NCBI GenBank assembly: GCA_019722365.1 | Contig: JADFUC010001925.1 | Span: 1,240,001 to 1,304,000, forward strand | Reading direction: 5' to 3' | Length of the DNA: 64,000 bases | Source: Lithospermum erythrorhizon | Lineage: Eukaryota; Streptophyta; Magnoliopsida; Boraginales; Boraginaceae | Shown: positions 22,442 through 39,850 of the stretch, piece after piece | Numbering within the stretch: the first letter of the stretch is position 1 | Layout: each line of letters opens with the position of its first letter | Notes under the pieces: generated by a model | Databases searched by the model: none | The model's input: the letters and a program-made list of their open reading frames with translations, nothing else | Told to the model about the DNA's origin: nothing | Position numbers and translations under genes: made by a program

Positions 22442-23395
22442 TAAATTATAGGGCGAATGACACCAAAAATCACTAACATTTGATGATAAATACGTGTTTG
22501 GATCCTTCGCGTTTTGAATTTCGTTAAATTTTAGTAGAGCATTATTTTAAGAGTTATTTACTGTTTTGAGACATTTTAAAACATTTTAACAGGGGTATTA
22601 TAGTAATTTGACTTCTTTCCTTTTCTCAACATTTTCTCCAAATCATCACCACCAACATCCCATCACACTACACTGCCCCAAGTGTCATCATCGAGATAGT
22701 CATTGGTTCTGCCTGACTGTTCCTGCTGCTCGTTGGGCTTGGGATTTATGCTGTTCAGCAAAAGAAGCGCGCTGAAAAGGCCATTAATTTAAGCAATCCT
22801 TTTGGTAATCTGCATCTGAAGTATTCTTGTTTATGCTAGCATTTTCTTGCTTCTATTAACTCCCAATTCTGTTGATAGCGTAATGGGCTCCAAGCCTGTC
22901 ATACAGTGGAGGTGCACCACAACTAAAAGGTGCTAGATGGTTCTTTTATGATCAACTCAAGAAATGCACTAACAACTTCCCAAGGAGCAATGAAATTGGT
23001 TCCGGAGGCTATGACAAAGTATTTCAACTCTTGCAACAAAAAATGATATTGTTTGAATAGCAGCTTAATTTTTACCGTTTTCGTTTCTGTAGCGGACTTT
23101 AGCTTATACTTTTCACAACAGGTTGCGTCGTGGTGGGGATAGGGGGTATGGGGTGGTGGTAGTGATGATTTGAAGAAGGAAGTTGGAAAAAACGAAGAAG
23201 GAAGTTAAATTACTTTAATACCCTTCTTAAAATGTTCCAAAATAAATAGTCAACTCTTAAAATATGCATGGTTATCAAAATTTAACGAAATTTGAAATGT
23301 GAGTGATCTAAAACATGCATATTATCAAATTAGGGTGATCCAAATGAAATTTTATCAAATGTTAATGATTTTTTATGTCATTCTCCTAAATTATA
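22442..23395. mobile_element. Pack-MULE, 936 bp, with 9-bp target duplication and captured receptor-kinase fragment
   Basis: TAAATTATA at 22442-22450 and 23387-23395 flanks an element of 936 bp (22451-23386). Its ends, GGGCGAATGACACCAAAAA on the left and the mirror of GGAGAATGACATAAAAAA on the right, are imperfect terminal inverted repeats of about 200 bp. Matching internal blocks include TAACATTTGAT, AATTTCGTTAAATTTT, TTTTAAGAGTT and GGGTATTA.AGTAATTT. The long inverted ends, 9-bp duplication and lack of transposase fit a non-autonomous Mutator-like element. The middle holds a host-gene fragment, listed separately, which makes it a Pack-MULE. Confidence 0.92.
22684..23040 (+). pseudogene. 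Captured fragment of an LRR receptor kinase gene (LRR VIII-1/HPCA1-like)
   Basis: Two exon pieces are visible. The piece at 22684-22804 encodes a transmembrane end and GLGIYAVQQKKRAEKA; the piece at 22879-23040 encodes WAPSLSYSGGAPQLKGARWF, then FYDQLKKCTNNF and IGSGGYDKVF. These match the juxtamembrane region and the glycine-rich loop of subfamily VIII-1 LRR kinases as I know them. A 74-bp intron with GT-AG ends (22805-22878) is retained between them, so capture was at the DNA level. The fragment is non-functional: there are in-frame stops before the membrane helix and at the start of the second exon, the glycine loop has Asp where Gly is expected, and the kinase core is absent. Confidence 0.85.
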
Positions 23396-25112
23396 TTTAT
23401 GCCTTTACCAATAATGAAAAAGTGACAATGGTGTTAAATGAGAAATCATGTTTCATGATTTGTAATATTGCAAAATATATAATCACGTATGAATAAGTAA
23501 TAATGCATGATACGTGAGTAAATAATTACACTGTTGATAGCATGAAAGTGTGAAATGGAGTAAATACTTAGCGGGTTACCGATGTTACTTGTCTTAGGAT
23601 TACGAGGATGTGAATCAGAGATATCTTTTCAATGGCTTGTCTGATTTTCTTATTTGCGTATTTCAATCAATGCTACGTAGAAGGAAATAGGATCTGGCGT
23701 TTAACGTTTTTCATTCTTTCTGCAGGTTGGTATAAAAGGAACTTCCTATTTAATAACTGAAATGACATTATAAGTATGAACAATCTCCTTTCTCCACCAT
23801 GCAAACGATGTCAATTCGAAATTAAATACAATGTTGATTTATTTCCATTTATATACTATAGTTAATGAATTTCATAGCATGTGGCCAATTAAAATTTAAT
23901 GAATATCGATGACTGATATTGATGGAACACTACTCATGAATATCGATGACTGATATTGATGGAACGCTACTCAACTACGCTATAGTTTTTAATTTGTAGC
24001 TTTTAACATAGTTCAACTGGTAAACTATTAAAATATTAAATATCAGTATTTTTAGATACTATATAGCGTGGGTTAGATTTTACTTGAAAAGAGCGATTTT
24101 GTGTTGAAGTGGTTAAAAGGAAAGTTAGTCGCGTCGATTAAAGAGGCCAGCGTCAGCGATTAATTCGTCGGCGATATCTCGAGACGAAGCGCCGAGGATC
24201 GTTAGTGTGATGGTTTCACGTTTTTTAATTTGTACGTCCCAACATCAGCCTATATTCAATACCAAGTGATCACATATAATATAACCATGCACAAATATAT
24301 CAATTAATATAGCAAGTACGTTTCTTTTTTCTTTATTTTTGCTGAAGATGCACTAAAACGCAACAAACACGACAGCTGACCAAACTTATTAGTGGAGTTG
24401 AATAATTACCATGAACACTAAAATGGCCATGATAAGGATAATATTTACTAATCAAGCAATGCTGTTAAATGAGGGTGGATTGTATTAAAGTTAAAATCAA
24501 ATTTAAAATTATTTTATATTGACTTATGTAACACATAATGCATATATTCTAGTTAGTATCAAAAATTTTGAAGAAAATAACCAAATTGATCCAAAGGGAT
24601 TTTTTTGAAACATGATTGAACCATCATTTGACCAACAATCATTTCATAACATTTAAAAAATGTTTTTAAACTTTTTATCTTGTGATTTTAGACTTTTGTT
24701 GAACTAACACTAGCTGAAGTCAATTAGTTAATTAGGTACAATTATATGGTAATAACCTACACACCATCAAATTTAGGCGATCATGAAACAATACATTACA
24801 AGTAAATGAACATTTAACACCAATGTCATGTATACTCATACAAAACAGAAGTCACAGATACGAAAGTATAAATTCAGATGGTCACAAATCACCAGGAAAT
24901 GCTTATTAATACAACACTTCTGACCTTCATCCTCCTACTGGTTACATTGTTTACGGTCCACTCTATTAATACAAAATTCATAAAAACTGGAGAAATTTAG
25001 CAATGCCCCTCATACTACTTATCTTTACATTTAACTATTGACAACATATCTCCACTTATGCATTTATTGTCCCGACTTGTGAAAACCTTAACGAACACAT
25101 TACATGCTTGAC
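23396..25112. other. Intergenic DNA between the Pack-MULE and the subtilase locus
   Basis: AT-rich, with no supported gene. It contains the small tandem duplication at 23899-23972. A GC-richer patch at about 24120-24220 has no recognised identity. Confidence 0.4.
23899..23972. repeat. Two-unit tandem duplication, 37 bp
   Basis: ATGAATATCGATGACTGATA plus the next 17 bases occurs at 23899-23935 and again at 23936-23972, with one substitution (AACACTAC against AACGCTAC). This is a recent local duplication in spacer DNA. Confidence 0.9.
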
Positions 25113-30146
<5,034 letters not shown>

Positions 30147-32639
30147 TTGGCTTAACTTTACCAGCTCCACACCCCCCACAATTCTGATTCATCAAATATC
30201 AACATTGTCATCACAAAGTATATAATATAATACCCAAATCGTATATAATTACTTTACTGAGTACTTCAACTATTAAAAAATGCACCAATGGGATAATATG
30301 AAATCAAATTTCGATATCGTGTGGAGTCAAATACTTTATATTCTCTAGCTCTAGGATATGACGGAATAGATCAAAACAACTCATTACAATACAAGTTTAA
30401 CATTTGTTAACGAAGTAGTAGATAGTCTTCATGGCATCGTATGGTGATTGAAACATCCTCGATGTTAACATAGAGTAGTAAACAATTCAGTCAGGCACTC
30501 TGCAAGCAAGCGGAGAATCTTTAGAGTCATTGGGACATATTTTTGTGTGAAGTAATATCAAATGAATAAAAACTATACTAGAACAAGTATATTACATAAT
30601 ATCTACACGTCCTAATCAGACACTAAATATACTGAAAGTAAGTAAGATTATTACCAAATATAAACTCTTTCTTCCACTCTTTTTTACATTATTATCAAGT
30701 TGTTAACCTGCAATATAAACACGTTATACATTAACTAAAAAACACAAAAATATTAGATAAACAATGTAAAAAAAAGCTAAAATGGTGATAAAATAAAACA
30801 TAAAACATAAAATAAAAAACAACCCATTTGGCTTAAGATCTCTACTTAGTACTTACACTGATTTAAGAAACGAAAGATAGATTTTGTAGAGCTGTAAAAA
30901 GTTGGTAAAGCATTAAGTGAAATGCAAAAGGTGATGAAAGAATATCTCAACGCCCATATACACACAAATTGTGTGATAATGTTTTTGTATTGTAGCTGAT
31001 GAGTGAGCTTGGGTGGGGGTGGGGGTACGGGTACTGGTGTGGTCAATGCACATGGACTCAAGGTAGAGAGATAGGGTTATCTACGGGTGATCGAGTTGGT
31101 GACATTGCTAGTTCAGTTTGATTTTTCTATCAATAATTTTTTATTGAGTTTGTCGGGGTTGCATAGTGTGAATTAACTTGATGGTGTGATTTGCGATTAA
31201 TTCGCGTCGATCGGAAATCTAGAATGCCTTTCCTTAATTAGCGTGGGGTCCTCGATTACAAAAGGTATATAGATAGGATTGTGTTTCCTTACGACCAGGT
31301 GATTGGCGTAACTAAGTTATAGTAAAGTTAAATGAGTTTGAATTTACATTAAATGCTTTTTTTTGATTCGGTATGTGTATTGAGTCGGCATGTGATTTGC
31401 GAGATAATGTTAAACAAAAATCTATCTAATGTCATTGCAAAAATAAAAAAAAATATAAGCTTGTCGTATTAACTTGGCGCTTTGAGTTCTGTCACGACTG
31501 CATATGACTGAGAATCTGAATTAAAAAGGAGTAGTGTTCCCTTCAATAATTGATACTTTGTATTTCTTCATTAATACTCTCGTAAATTAAAATATATTCG
31601 TATAGTCTAATTTTGAATTTTAATTGGTGTCGTTTTCAATGATGTTGTTGTTGTATACTGTTTTGTGGAGAATGACAAATTATTTGCTAATATGATAATT
31701 TTTTTAATACAAACAAGTCATATGTGTCATTTTCTTAGGTAATTAAGATTTTTATAAGCATTACTAAAATGCTTACTTTAACGTAAGTATTTATACTTCA
31801 AATATTTAAATTGAGATAATAAATAAAGTAATTAACTATTTACATAAATTTATAAATTATACTTTGATTTATATTATAATCTATTTTATTCATAATTATC
31901 GATCCCTTACTTTTTAACAATATAAATTTTTGTTACTATACTACTCTTCGTTTTGAGTTTAATAAAGAATACGTTATGCTTAATTTTATTTATTGTTAGA
32001 TTTTATCACTTTTCTCTTTTAATTAAAAAAAATACCTTATATTATTTTATTTATTGTTAGAAAATATCGCTTCTCGATTAATTAGTAGTATAAATTAGTG
32101 AGGAGTTCTTATACAATTTATTTATGTATTCCTTTTAACATATTTTAATTGATGATTGACTGATAATATTTGCCTGATCAGGAATAATATCAAGACTTTT
32201 TTATGAAATTACTCAATTTAGCCATAGCTTGAGCAAAAAAAGGCCGCACATTAGATGTCGCTTGTTGAATGTGAAATCTTCGGATGAATTATATTGAAAA
32301 TCAATGTAATAAAGATGACATACCTCTTTTAAAACTATATCTTGTATTAATTTTTTTAATAAAGTTAAACTTGGCCAGTATATATGTGATTAATATTCTT
32401 GATATGAAGCTTTTAAATTTGACATAAATAAAAACTTTAATATAAAAGATCACAATCGTTTCAAATAGAAGATGAAAGTACCCGATTTATCGTAGATAAA
32501 TGTTCGTGATAAGATTGGATTATATACATCTGATACATATTCATTGTATGTATTTTTTAGGCCAGTAATATCGATGAATTATATTTCATATAAAGTAAAA
32601 ATTAATATAAATATTATTATGACAATATACTCTTTATTT
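30147..32639. other. Upstream region of the subtilase locus and AT-rich spacer
   Basis: Promoter and leader sequence of the subtilase probably occupy the first part. A GGTGGGGGTGGGGG tract lies at about 31010-31026. From 31500 the DNA is strongly AT-rich with no coding signal. Confidence 0.4.
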
Positions 32640-32875
32640 AGTTTTAATTAACTAACAATATTATTAAATAGTGAAGATTGAAGAAGATTGATTTTTTTAA
32701 TTCTTTCATATATTGAATTCAACTCTAATTACTTATTGCATCTATAGTTTATAGATAAAAGTATTTTTATTTAAGCATAAAATCTAACATTTTATATATG
32801 TTATAATAAAAAAAATGAAATAAAAACATCAAAATCTATTAAATTTAAAATAAAAAATTAAATGATTTAAGTACT
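32640..32875 (-). repeat. Dispersed repeat, copy inverted relative to 57150-57385
   Basis: On the minus strand this reads ATTTTATGCTTAAATAAAA, TCTATAAACTATAGATGCAA, GAGTTGAATTCAATATATGA and further blocks in the same order as 57150-57385 on the plus strand. Similarity covers roughly 230 bp with small indels. A GAGGATGGAGGGAGTATTAG sequence at 33075-33094 resembles a Stowaway-type end and may be one terminus of the parent element. Confidence 0.65.
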
Positions 32876-34500
32876 TGATTTAGAGTATTACAAAATTGAC
32901 AAACTTTTCGTCTTGCGTGATAAGCATGTATTGTTTGAATAAATTTAATGTCAATATTAAAGTACATTGAAAATATTATTAGTTGATATTTTACTTCCAA
33001 ATATTATGCTTATAAATAAAGCCCCAGATTTAACATTTAATAGAAAATCCATTAAAACATTATTAATGATCTATTGAGGATGGAGGGAGTATTAGATAAT
33101 TAACTGACATTTTTTATTTCAATATGGTTGAAATGTAATCTGAGAAATATCACATCTTCACTTAGTTTAATGTCCTTGGTTACTTATTGTTATGATAAAA
33201 TTTAAAAACTAAAGACAATATTATATCAAATACTTTTATACATTTGGTAAATATATTTGACTATTTTTATATAATTAGACAAATGTTATTAATGAGCATC
33301 CATTAATTAACATCGTAGAAATTGATAAAACTCTTACCGTATTACAGAGAAATAAATAACTGTATATTTGAATTGTTATAGAATTTTTAGGAAAAAATTT
33401 AGGATTTATTAATTATTGAATTATTATAGAAGTCCTTTTTAAAATTTTAGAAATATATTTTCATCAATAAAAATATTATAATAAGGGTAATATAATAATT
33501 AGTAGTATGAAAAGAAATAAACACAATTCACATTTTTATAAGTGGAGAGATTTATATCCCGATATACAGATGTTGAATAACGTAATTTTAGAATCACTTT
33601 AAGCCAACTCGTCAAAGTGGTGACAAATATACAAATTTCGTCCAAAAAAAAAAAAACAATACATTAGTATAATATATCATAGAGAAATAACTCAAACTTC
33701 ATGTCTCGTAATGGAGGAAGTTAGCCTCCTTTTATGATGTGATTCATGTGATAGTGAAGAGTAATTCCAATAATTTCACATATAGCTCGTTAGGAAATCA
33801 CCAAATAGCATTCATGGCCATTATGACAATACTTAATTCTAATCTTTTGATAAGGGAGTGTGTAATTATTGTTTATTGAGTGCCTTGTATTTAGTTAAAT
33901 CCCAGTGATGAACATGTTAATTTACAAACCGTACTCAATAGGTTAAATCGTATTAGTAATTTGAGTGATGAACTGAGTCAGAGAACGATGATATAAAATC
34001 AAATTCATGGCTTTTAGTCCTTGGCTAGCATATTCTCATTCATGAATAAATTCTAACTTATGTATACCGAGCGTATGGAGTATTAACTCTATTGAAATAT
34101 CATAGGTAGCAACATCTTCTCTTAAACTAGTTATTTAAGAGGAAATTGATATACTAGTGGTCAAGATTGGAGGCATAAATGTCTGACATTTGAGAGGTCC
34201 TTAGATTCGTACTGAGCTATTTATTGAAGGAGTAGAAATAAGTTACCAGCTAGATATTAAATTAAAGAAGGGTTAATGGCGGGGGGACGTAAATAGCGTT
34301 CAAAAAAATTCGATTTATATCGGTTGGTATGTATGATCGCTCGTGTTTAAAAGGCAAAATCGACAACCTTTTAAAATAACACGTTACGTTGTTGAGATCC
34401 GTTAGTTTAATGAAGGGTAATTTAATCGCCCTTACGTTTTCACCTTCTAAAATCCCTCAAAATTTTTTTGTTTATTTATCTATGGCTTAACGAATCTTTA
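32876..34500. other. AT-rich intergenic DNA left of the LINE
   Basis: No supported gene. A GC-richer segment at about 34270-34440 may be the edge of another unclassified element. Confidence 0.4.
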
Positions 34501-34539
34501 TTTATTACAACTTTCGCAAAACCTTCAATCTTTTCAATA

Positions 34540-37500
34540 CAGATCTTGGCGTACTCTTTTTATGTGATTTCTAGAGCGATGATTATTTTTTGAAGCATGA
34601 CTAGTGTACCTAATGAATGAAAATTGGGTTCATCTTGAAGGCGATTAAAGTGGTGAAGTCTTCCTTTGATCAAAGGCCAATTTCAAACAAATGTCCAAAT
34701 CTAGCGGTTTTTTTTAATACAAATCTTCTGACAGAGACTAAGTTAATGGTTGAAAATAAGATCATTTGTTAGCTGATTGTCAAAGGATACTATAAAAGAG
34801 TTGTTTGGTGAATACATTTTTATTAGAATTGATAATGAAGGCAATGATAATATAAACTTTAGTTTTGTCTATGGTTGAAAGAAAATTGTAGCTTCTCAGT
34901 AGAAATTGCAAATGGACAACTAAGAAAAGATGGTTGATACTTTCAATTGGTTCCGGACAAAAGATGCATTTGGTGGTTGTGCATTTCTTTTATTTTTTTA
35001 GAGCTGGTCAAGAGTTGGGAGCCTATTTAAGAGGAGCTTTTAGATGAAGATTTTTATTTTTTGAGGTATTTTCAGCTTCCATAACTTGTTCCAAGTTCTT
35101 ATTGAGATGTTTTTAAGGTTTGTTGGGGTTTTTGCACTATTAAGGGTGTTTTGGTTAATTTTCTGATCAATATCTTTTATTTTGAAAGTTGGATGGGGCC
35201 AATAGAGTTCATCTCTGTCCTCTGTTGGTTTTATTGTGAGAATGTTGTCGATAATTTCTTTTGGGAAGGTTTGCTTAAAAGCCAGAGGTGTTCATTTGTT
35301 TACCTCGATGAGAATTAATTGAGCCTTTGATGGTTTAGGGGAGGGTGTCTTGTAGGTTGCTTGAGGTGGAGAATGGAATCCTGATAAGGTGCCGGGGAAA
35401 TCAGGGTTTTCCAAATATCAATATTTGCTTGGTAGTGCCCACTTTCAGCAGCATGTGGCTTTTGATTTGTCGAGGCTTGATCTAAGATTTTGTCAAATCC
35501 AAGATGGGTTATTGTCTTTTTTTAATGCTATTTATTGGGGAGTTATTTGGGTAATATCTTGACTTGAATTTATGGAATTTCATCAGACATCGGGATTGTT
35601 AATAAGTCTCGACCATTTCTGCGAGGAAAGGGGGCAAGATTCGCCAATGTTTTGAAACTGACCGCCATTTTCTTTATTAAGGCACAAAAGGTCCCAATTA
35701 ATCCAATGGATCTTGGAGCCTTGAGAAACGCTCCAGAGGAAATTGGCAAGGATTTTATCGATTTCATTGAGGGTTGCTAAGGGGAATTTGTAAATTCCCA
35801 TTGGATAAACCAGGATTGATTGAAAAATCGATTTGATGAAGGTAACACGACCTGTAAAATTTAAGAATTTTGATTTCCACCTTAAGATTTTATTTTTTAT
35901 TTTATCAACAATGTTAGAGAAAATTTATTTCCTAGATCGTTTAATATCAAGAGAAATGCCAAGGTAATTTCCTAAAGAATTCGAAGAATTAATATTAAGT
36001 TCATTCAAAATTGTTTCCTTTTTTTATTGGGGGTAAAGGGGTTAAAAGTAATGTTGGATTTATTAAAATTTATGATTTTTTCCGAGTCCCCGCAAAAATC
36101 CTTTAAGATTTTGCAAAAATTTTTTATGGCATTTTGATGAAAATGTATAAAGAAAAGTTGTCATCAACAAAGAGTAAGTAATTGGTTTTTGGCCATGTCT
36201 AGCAATTGAAATACCTTTTAATTTTTTGAATTTTGGAGAATTTGTGAGGAAGAGAGAGAGCACCGAGTAGATGTCAAAGAGGATGGGAGAGAGAGGGTCG
36301 TCCTGTCTAAGTCCACATTTCGAAATGAAGGCTTGGTGGTTTGTCCGTTAACAAGGACTGAGAATTGGACCGTAGATATGCATTCTTTGATCAAGTTTAT
36401 CCAGTGGGATGGAAATTTAAGTTACTCAAGGAGGACAAGCAAAGGAGAAATCGATTAACTCTCTCCAAGCTTTGCTCAAGTATCAATTTGATGCATTTGT
36501 CGATCCATTTTTTTTGTATTTGGAGCTTTGGATAGAGTGTGTGAGTTTTTGAGCCATGAGAATGTTGTCTTGAGCTCCCTCTTCTTGAATAAACCCTTTG
36601 GAAAGGTGAAAGGGTGGGTTAAGGTGTGGTTTGAGTCTGTTGACCATAACTTTAGATGCAATCTTATAAATCATATTACACAGGTTGATTGGTTTGTAGT
36701 CTTTGATCAAATCAGGACGTGAGGTTTTTGGGATGAGGGTGATGAAGATATTATTAATCTCTTTTTTAGAATTGCCCGTTATTGAGAAAGTCAGTATGAA
36801 CAGTAAAGAGGTATCACCGACCGCATTCGGTTACTTTGGTAGAATTCCATGAGAAAACATTGGAACCAAAGGATTTGGAGGTTGGCATTTGAAAAAGCGA
36901 TTTGACTTCGTCAGTGTGAAAGGGAGATTAAGGTTCACCGATTTGCTTGGGAGGTCGGGTGGGTAGAGATGTTTGGGATAGTTTGAAGTGGAAGGAGTTC
37001 AGAAGTATAGAGATATTTAAAGTTTCTACAATTATCTTGAATGTGTCTTGGCGGAGGTAAGAAGAGAGCCATCTTCCGTTTTCATTTCCAAAATTGATTT
37101 AATTTTAGTTTTGAATTTGACGTGGGTATGAAAGAATTTTGTGTTCCTATCTCCTTGAGGAAGTTGCTTTAATCTTAGCTCTACTTGCTTCCAAAGATTC
37201 TACATCGAAAGGAGAAATCAAGTTGATTTCTATAAAAAAAAAATTCCAAAATTTGTTTTTTTTTCACTTTCCCGTTAGATTGGAGTTTTTCAAGAGATGA
37301 TTGAATGATTTTATTTTCTATATTCTATTAGGCTCAATTTTTTATATCAATTTTCATGTTTTTAAGTTTTGAGATGAAAGTGAAGGCATTAGAAAGGGTG
37401 TGGTGAACTGAATTGGTAGGGACTTTCTTGTTTCAAGAGGTCTGGATAAGATTTGAGAACTCAGGTAAAGAAGGAAAATAAGGTTTAAACTTGAAAGGTC

Positions 37501-39850
37501 TTGGAGAGTTATTGAGGCATTATAATCTATTGGCCCAAACACCCGATTAGCCCGACCCGATTGTTTGTTACCTGCTTAATAACCACCCGGCTAACCTAAT
37601 ATATGATTATATATATATTAGCCTTTTGTCATCTTCCTAAATTAAGCCACATGAATAAAGTCTTCATGTCTTGGTTGTTTTTGTACACTTGTAGAAAACT
37701 TGTTCTTTTGTTCTCCTCTCGATAAAATCGCTGTGAGTAAGCTGAGAATTTGGAAGCGGGGTTGGGTTATCCCACTTAGACGATTGGTGGTACATTTGAC
37801 ATTTGTTTGTCAGGAATCAGTGTCGGGCGTCTGAGCCAAGCGACAACAATTTTATCGTCTATAATCTAGCTCAAAGACCATTTAGTTGTGACAATTAAAG
37901 GGCTATGATCGGATCTCGGGATGGAGTGTTAATGCTTTGCGGGAGCGTAGGAAAATGAGAGTTCCATTCATAGTTGCTCATAGAACAATCAAGTTTTTCA
38001 AAAATTATCTTTCCTTGTCTCTTTCATGACCATGTATATTGACATCCAAGATGAAAGATAAAATTGAGAAAGGGGATGGATCCTTGGATAGATTTAAAGA
38101 GGCGAGAATTTGTTAAAGTTAGTGAGGACTTGGTTAAAGTTTCCACAAAGGAGGATGGGGTTGGAAGTGTAAGGATGTAATTGCTTAGCAATGTGGTTCG
38201 AGGTATCTTTTCTATGGTTAAGGTTAGGGTGACCATAAATACATCCCAGAATCCAAGGTGTGTCGTTTTTGATTCTGCGATTTCAAAAGCATAAAGGTTT
38301 ATATGAAGGAATAAAAAGGGAATCGCTAGTTCACATTCATCCATGCATGCTCGCTTTCCGTAGCAAGATCTTCATGAAGCAGGATCATCCGTGAAGGTCT
38401 CTCAAGTACTCACTTGCTTGAGAGGTCACAGAGTGCGGTCTTTCTGGCATGAAACGGCAAAATCCGATCTTATTTGTTAAGCCGGTTCTTGATTGAGTCT
38501 ACATTCCTTTTTTACAATTAAAGCCCTACTCTTTTCAACCACTTGATTTCTATCAGTCCAGTCATTGATTTCTGACCTAAAGTGACATTGATTTGAAGAT
38601 GTTCCACAAAGTTTGAATCAGCGCTTCTAGAACAAATTATCGATTTCCGATTAATTTTGTAAATAGTGCCCGAACAAAGATTGGACTTTGGCCAAGAGAT
38701 CAGCAATTTCATTGTCTAAGGAAAGGGTCCATCTTGGCTTGAGGGCAAGATCTGAAATTCATTTGTCTGGGCTTTTAAACGTTAGTGTAGGCTTCCGGAC
38801 ATGTTGATCCAAGGTCCAAAGATGAGGAAGTGTGAGTTTTTTGCTTGTCTTCATAGAATACCGCTCGAACGATATTTGGATCATCGATTGAAATTATCGT
38901 TGTTGTTATGGGGGAATGGGTGAATTGATAAGAAAGGGGTCTTTGTTGTGAGAAGCGGTCTATTCGTTGAAGAGTTGTTCTTCTTAACTTGATTAGATCG
39001 GAGGTTGTAATGGAAGGATGTAGGAATCCGGATGAATCCGGGGACATCAGTCCGAGAGTAGTGGGGGAGCAGTTAGGGTGATATTTGGGTTGGGGTGAGC
39101 TCTTGGGATTGGGTAATGAGCCAAGTATGTAAAAACGATAAAGATAATGAAGAGCAGATGATTACGTTTTGGAATTCCAAGAAGACTTGATTGATATATT
39201 TTCTGACAGCTCTAATTGAGGATATGGTAGTATATATAACAAAGCTATTCTCACTAGTCAAACTCAAAGTGCAACTACTACAAAGTATTAATCCTACGAG
39301 TCTTATCGTAAACTAAGTCCTCTTAGAACTAATAAACCAGGAGATAAGGATAGCTAAGATTACGGAAGAATCTTATCGCCCTTATTTAATATTAGAGTTG
39401 GTTTTGTCTTAGGGGTTTGATATATGGGTCATTGTGGTTGTTGTGAAGGTAAAGTTGCATGAATTAGGGTGGGGGATATCTTCTTGGTATTGGGTGGGAT
39501 ATTTTTGGGTGTAAGGCGGTTGACGGGTTGAGGTTGGTATTTGTATTAGTTATTTGAGTTAGGTGTGGATGGGATGCGGGGGGTGTTTTAGATGCTCAGT
39601 TGGGGGGTTTTCAGGGAAGTCTTTGGGATATTAGCTGACTCTACAGTAGGGGCTGGGATTAAATTGTCGAATTGGCAGGTTGGTGGTTTCTGCCGGGAGG
39701 GATTGATGGTTCGCAGAAGGGTTTGATGGTTTCGGAGATTCGGGAATTTGGTAGTCGGATAGATTGTCTTCGTCCCAGATCGTCGAGGATCAAATAGGTA
39801 GATTGTAGTGTTCTGGCCATTCACCAGGTGTTTGGGAAAAGCTCGGATGC
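34540..39850 (-). mobile_element. Decayed L1-type LINE with nested insertion
   Basis: Minus-strand remnants occur in the order expected of LINE ORF2. Endonuclease: PILLCGNFNQVLTN near 38150 and SDHSPLIVTTK near 37900, the GDFN and SDHxP motifs. Reverse transcriptase: DYKPINLCNMIYKIASKVMV with NRLKPHL near 36700, and a YLLFVDD catalytic block near 36165. Thumb region: MGIYKFPLATLNEIDKILAN and IHWINWDLLCLNKENGG near 35660-35800. C-terminal zinc finger: KCIFCPEPIESINHLF near 34920-34970. The reading frame is broken many times between blocks. Sequence from about 38500 to 39850 or beyond is probably ORF1 or 5' UTR but is not recognisable. Neither end nor a target duplication was located, so the borders are approximate. 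Autonomous movement is not possible. Confidence 0.78.
37519..37867. mobile_element. Roughly 330-bp insertion nested in the LINE, flanked by a 9-bp direct repeat
   Basis: TATAATCTA occurs at about 37519-37527 and again at about 37858-37866. The intervening sequence, beginning TTGGCCCAAACACCCGATT, interrupts the LINE between its SDHSPL endonuclease motif and the SPRPFKFKPYF segment that normally follows closely. The insert contains an AATAAAGTC signal and a GGTACATTTGACATTTG stretch reminiscent of sequence near the 3' end of plant copia LTRs. A 9-bp duplication is not typical of LTR elements, so the class is open. Confidence 0.6.

Noticed and set aside
34010..34030. Minus-strand TAGCCAAGGACT, similar to the start of miR169
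   Set aside because: The match stops after about ten bases (ACTAAAAG instead of ATGACTTG) and no star strand or hairpin is present.
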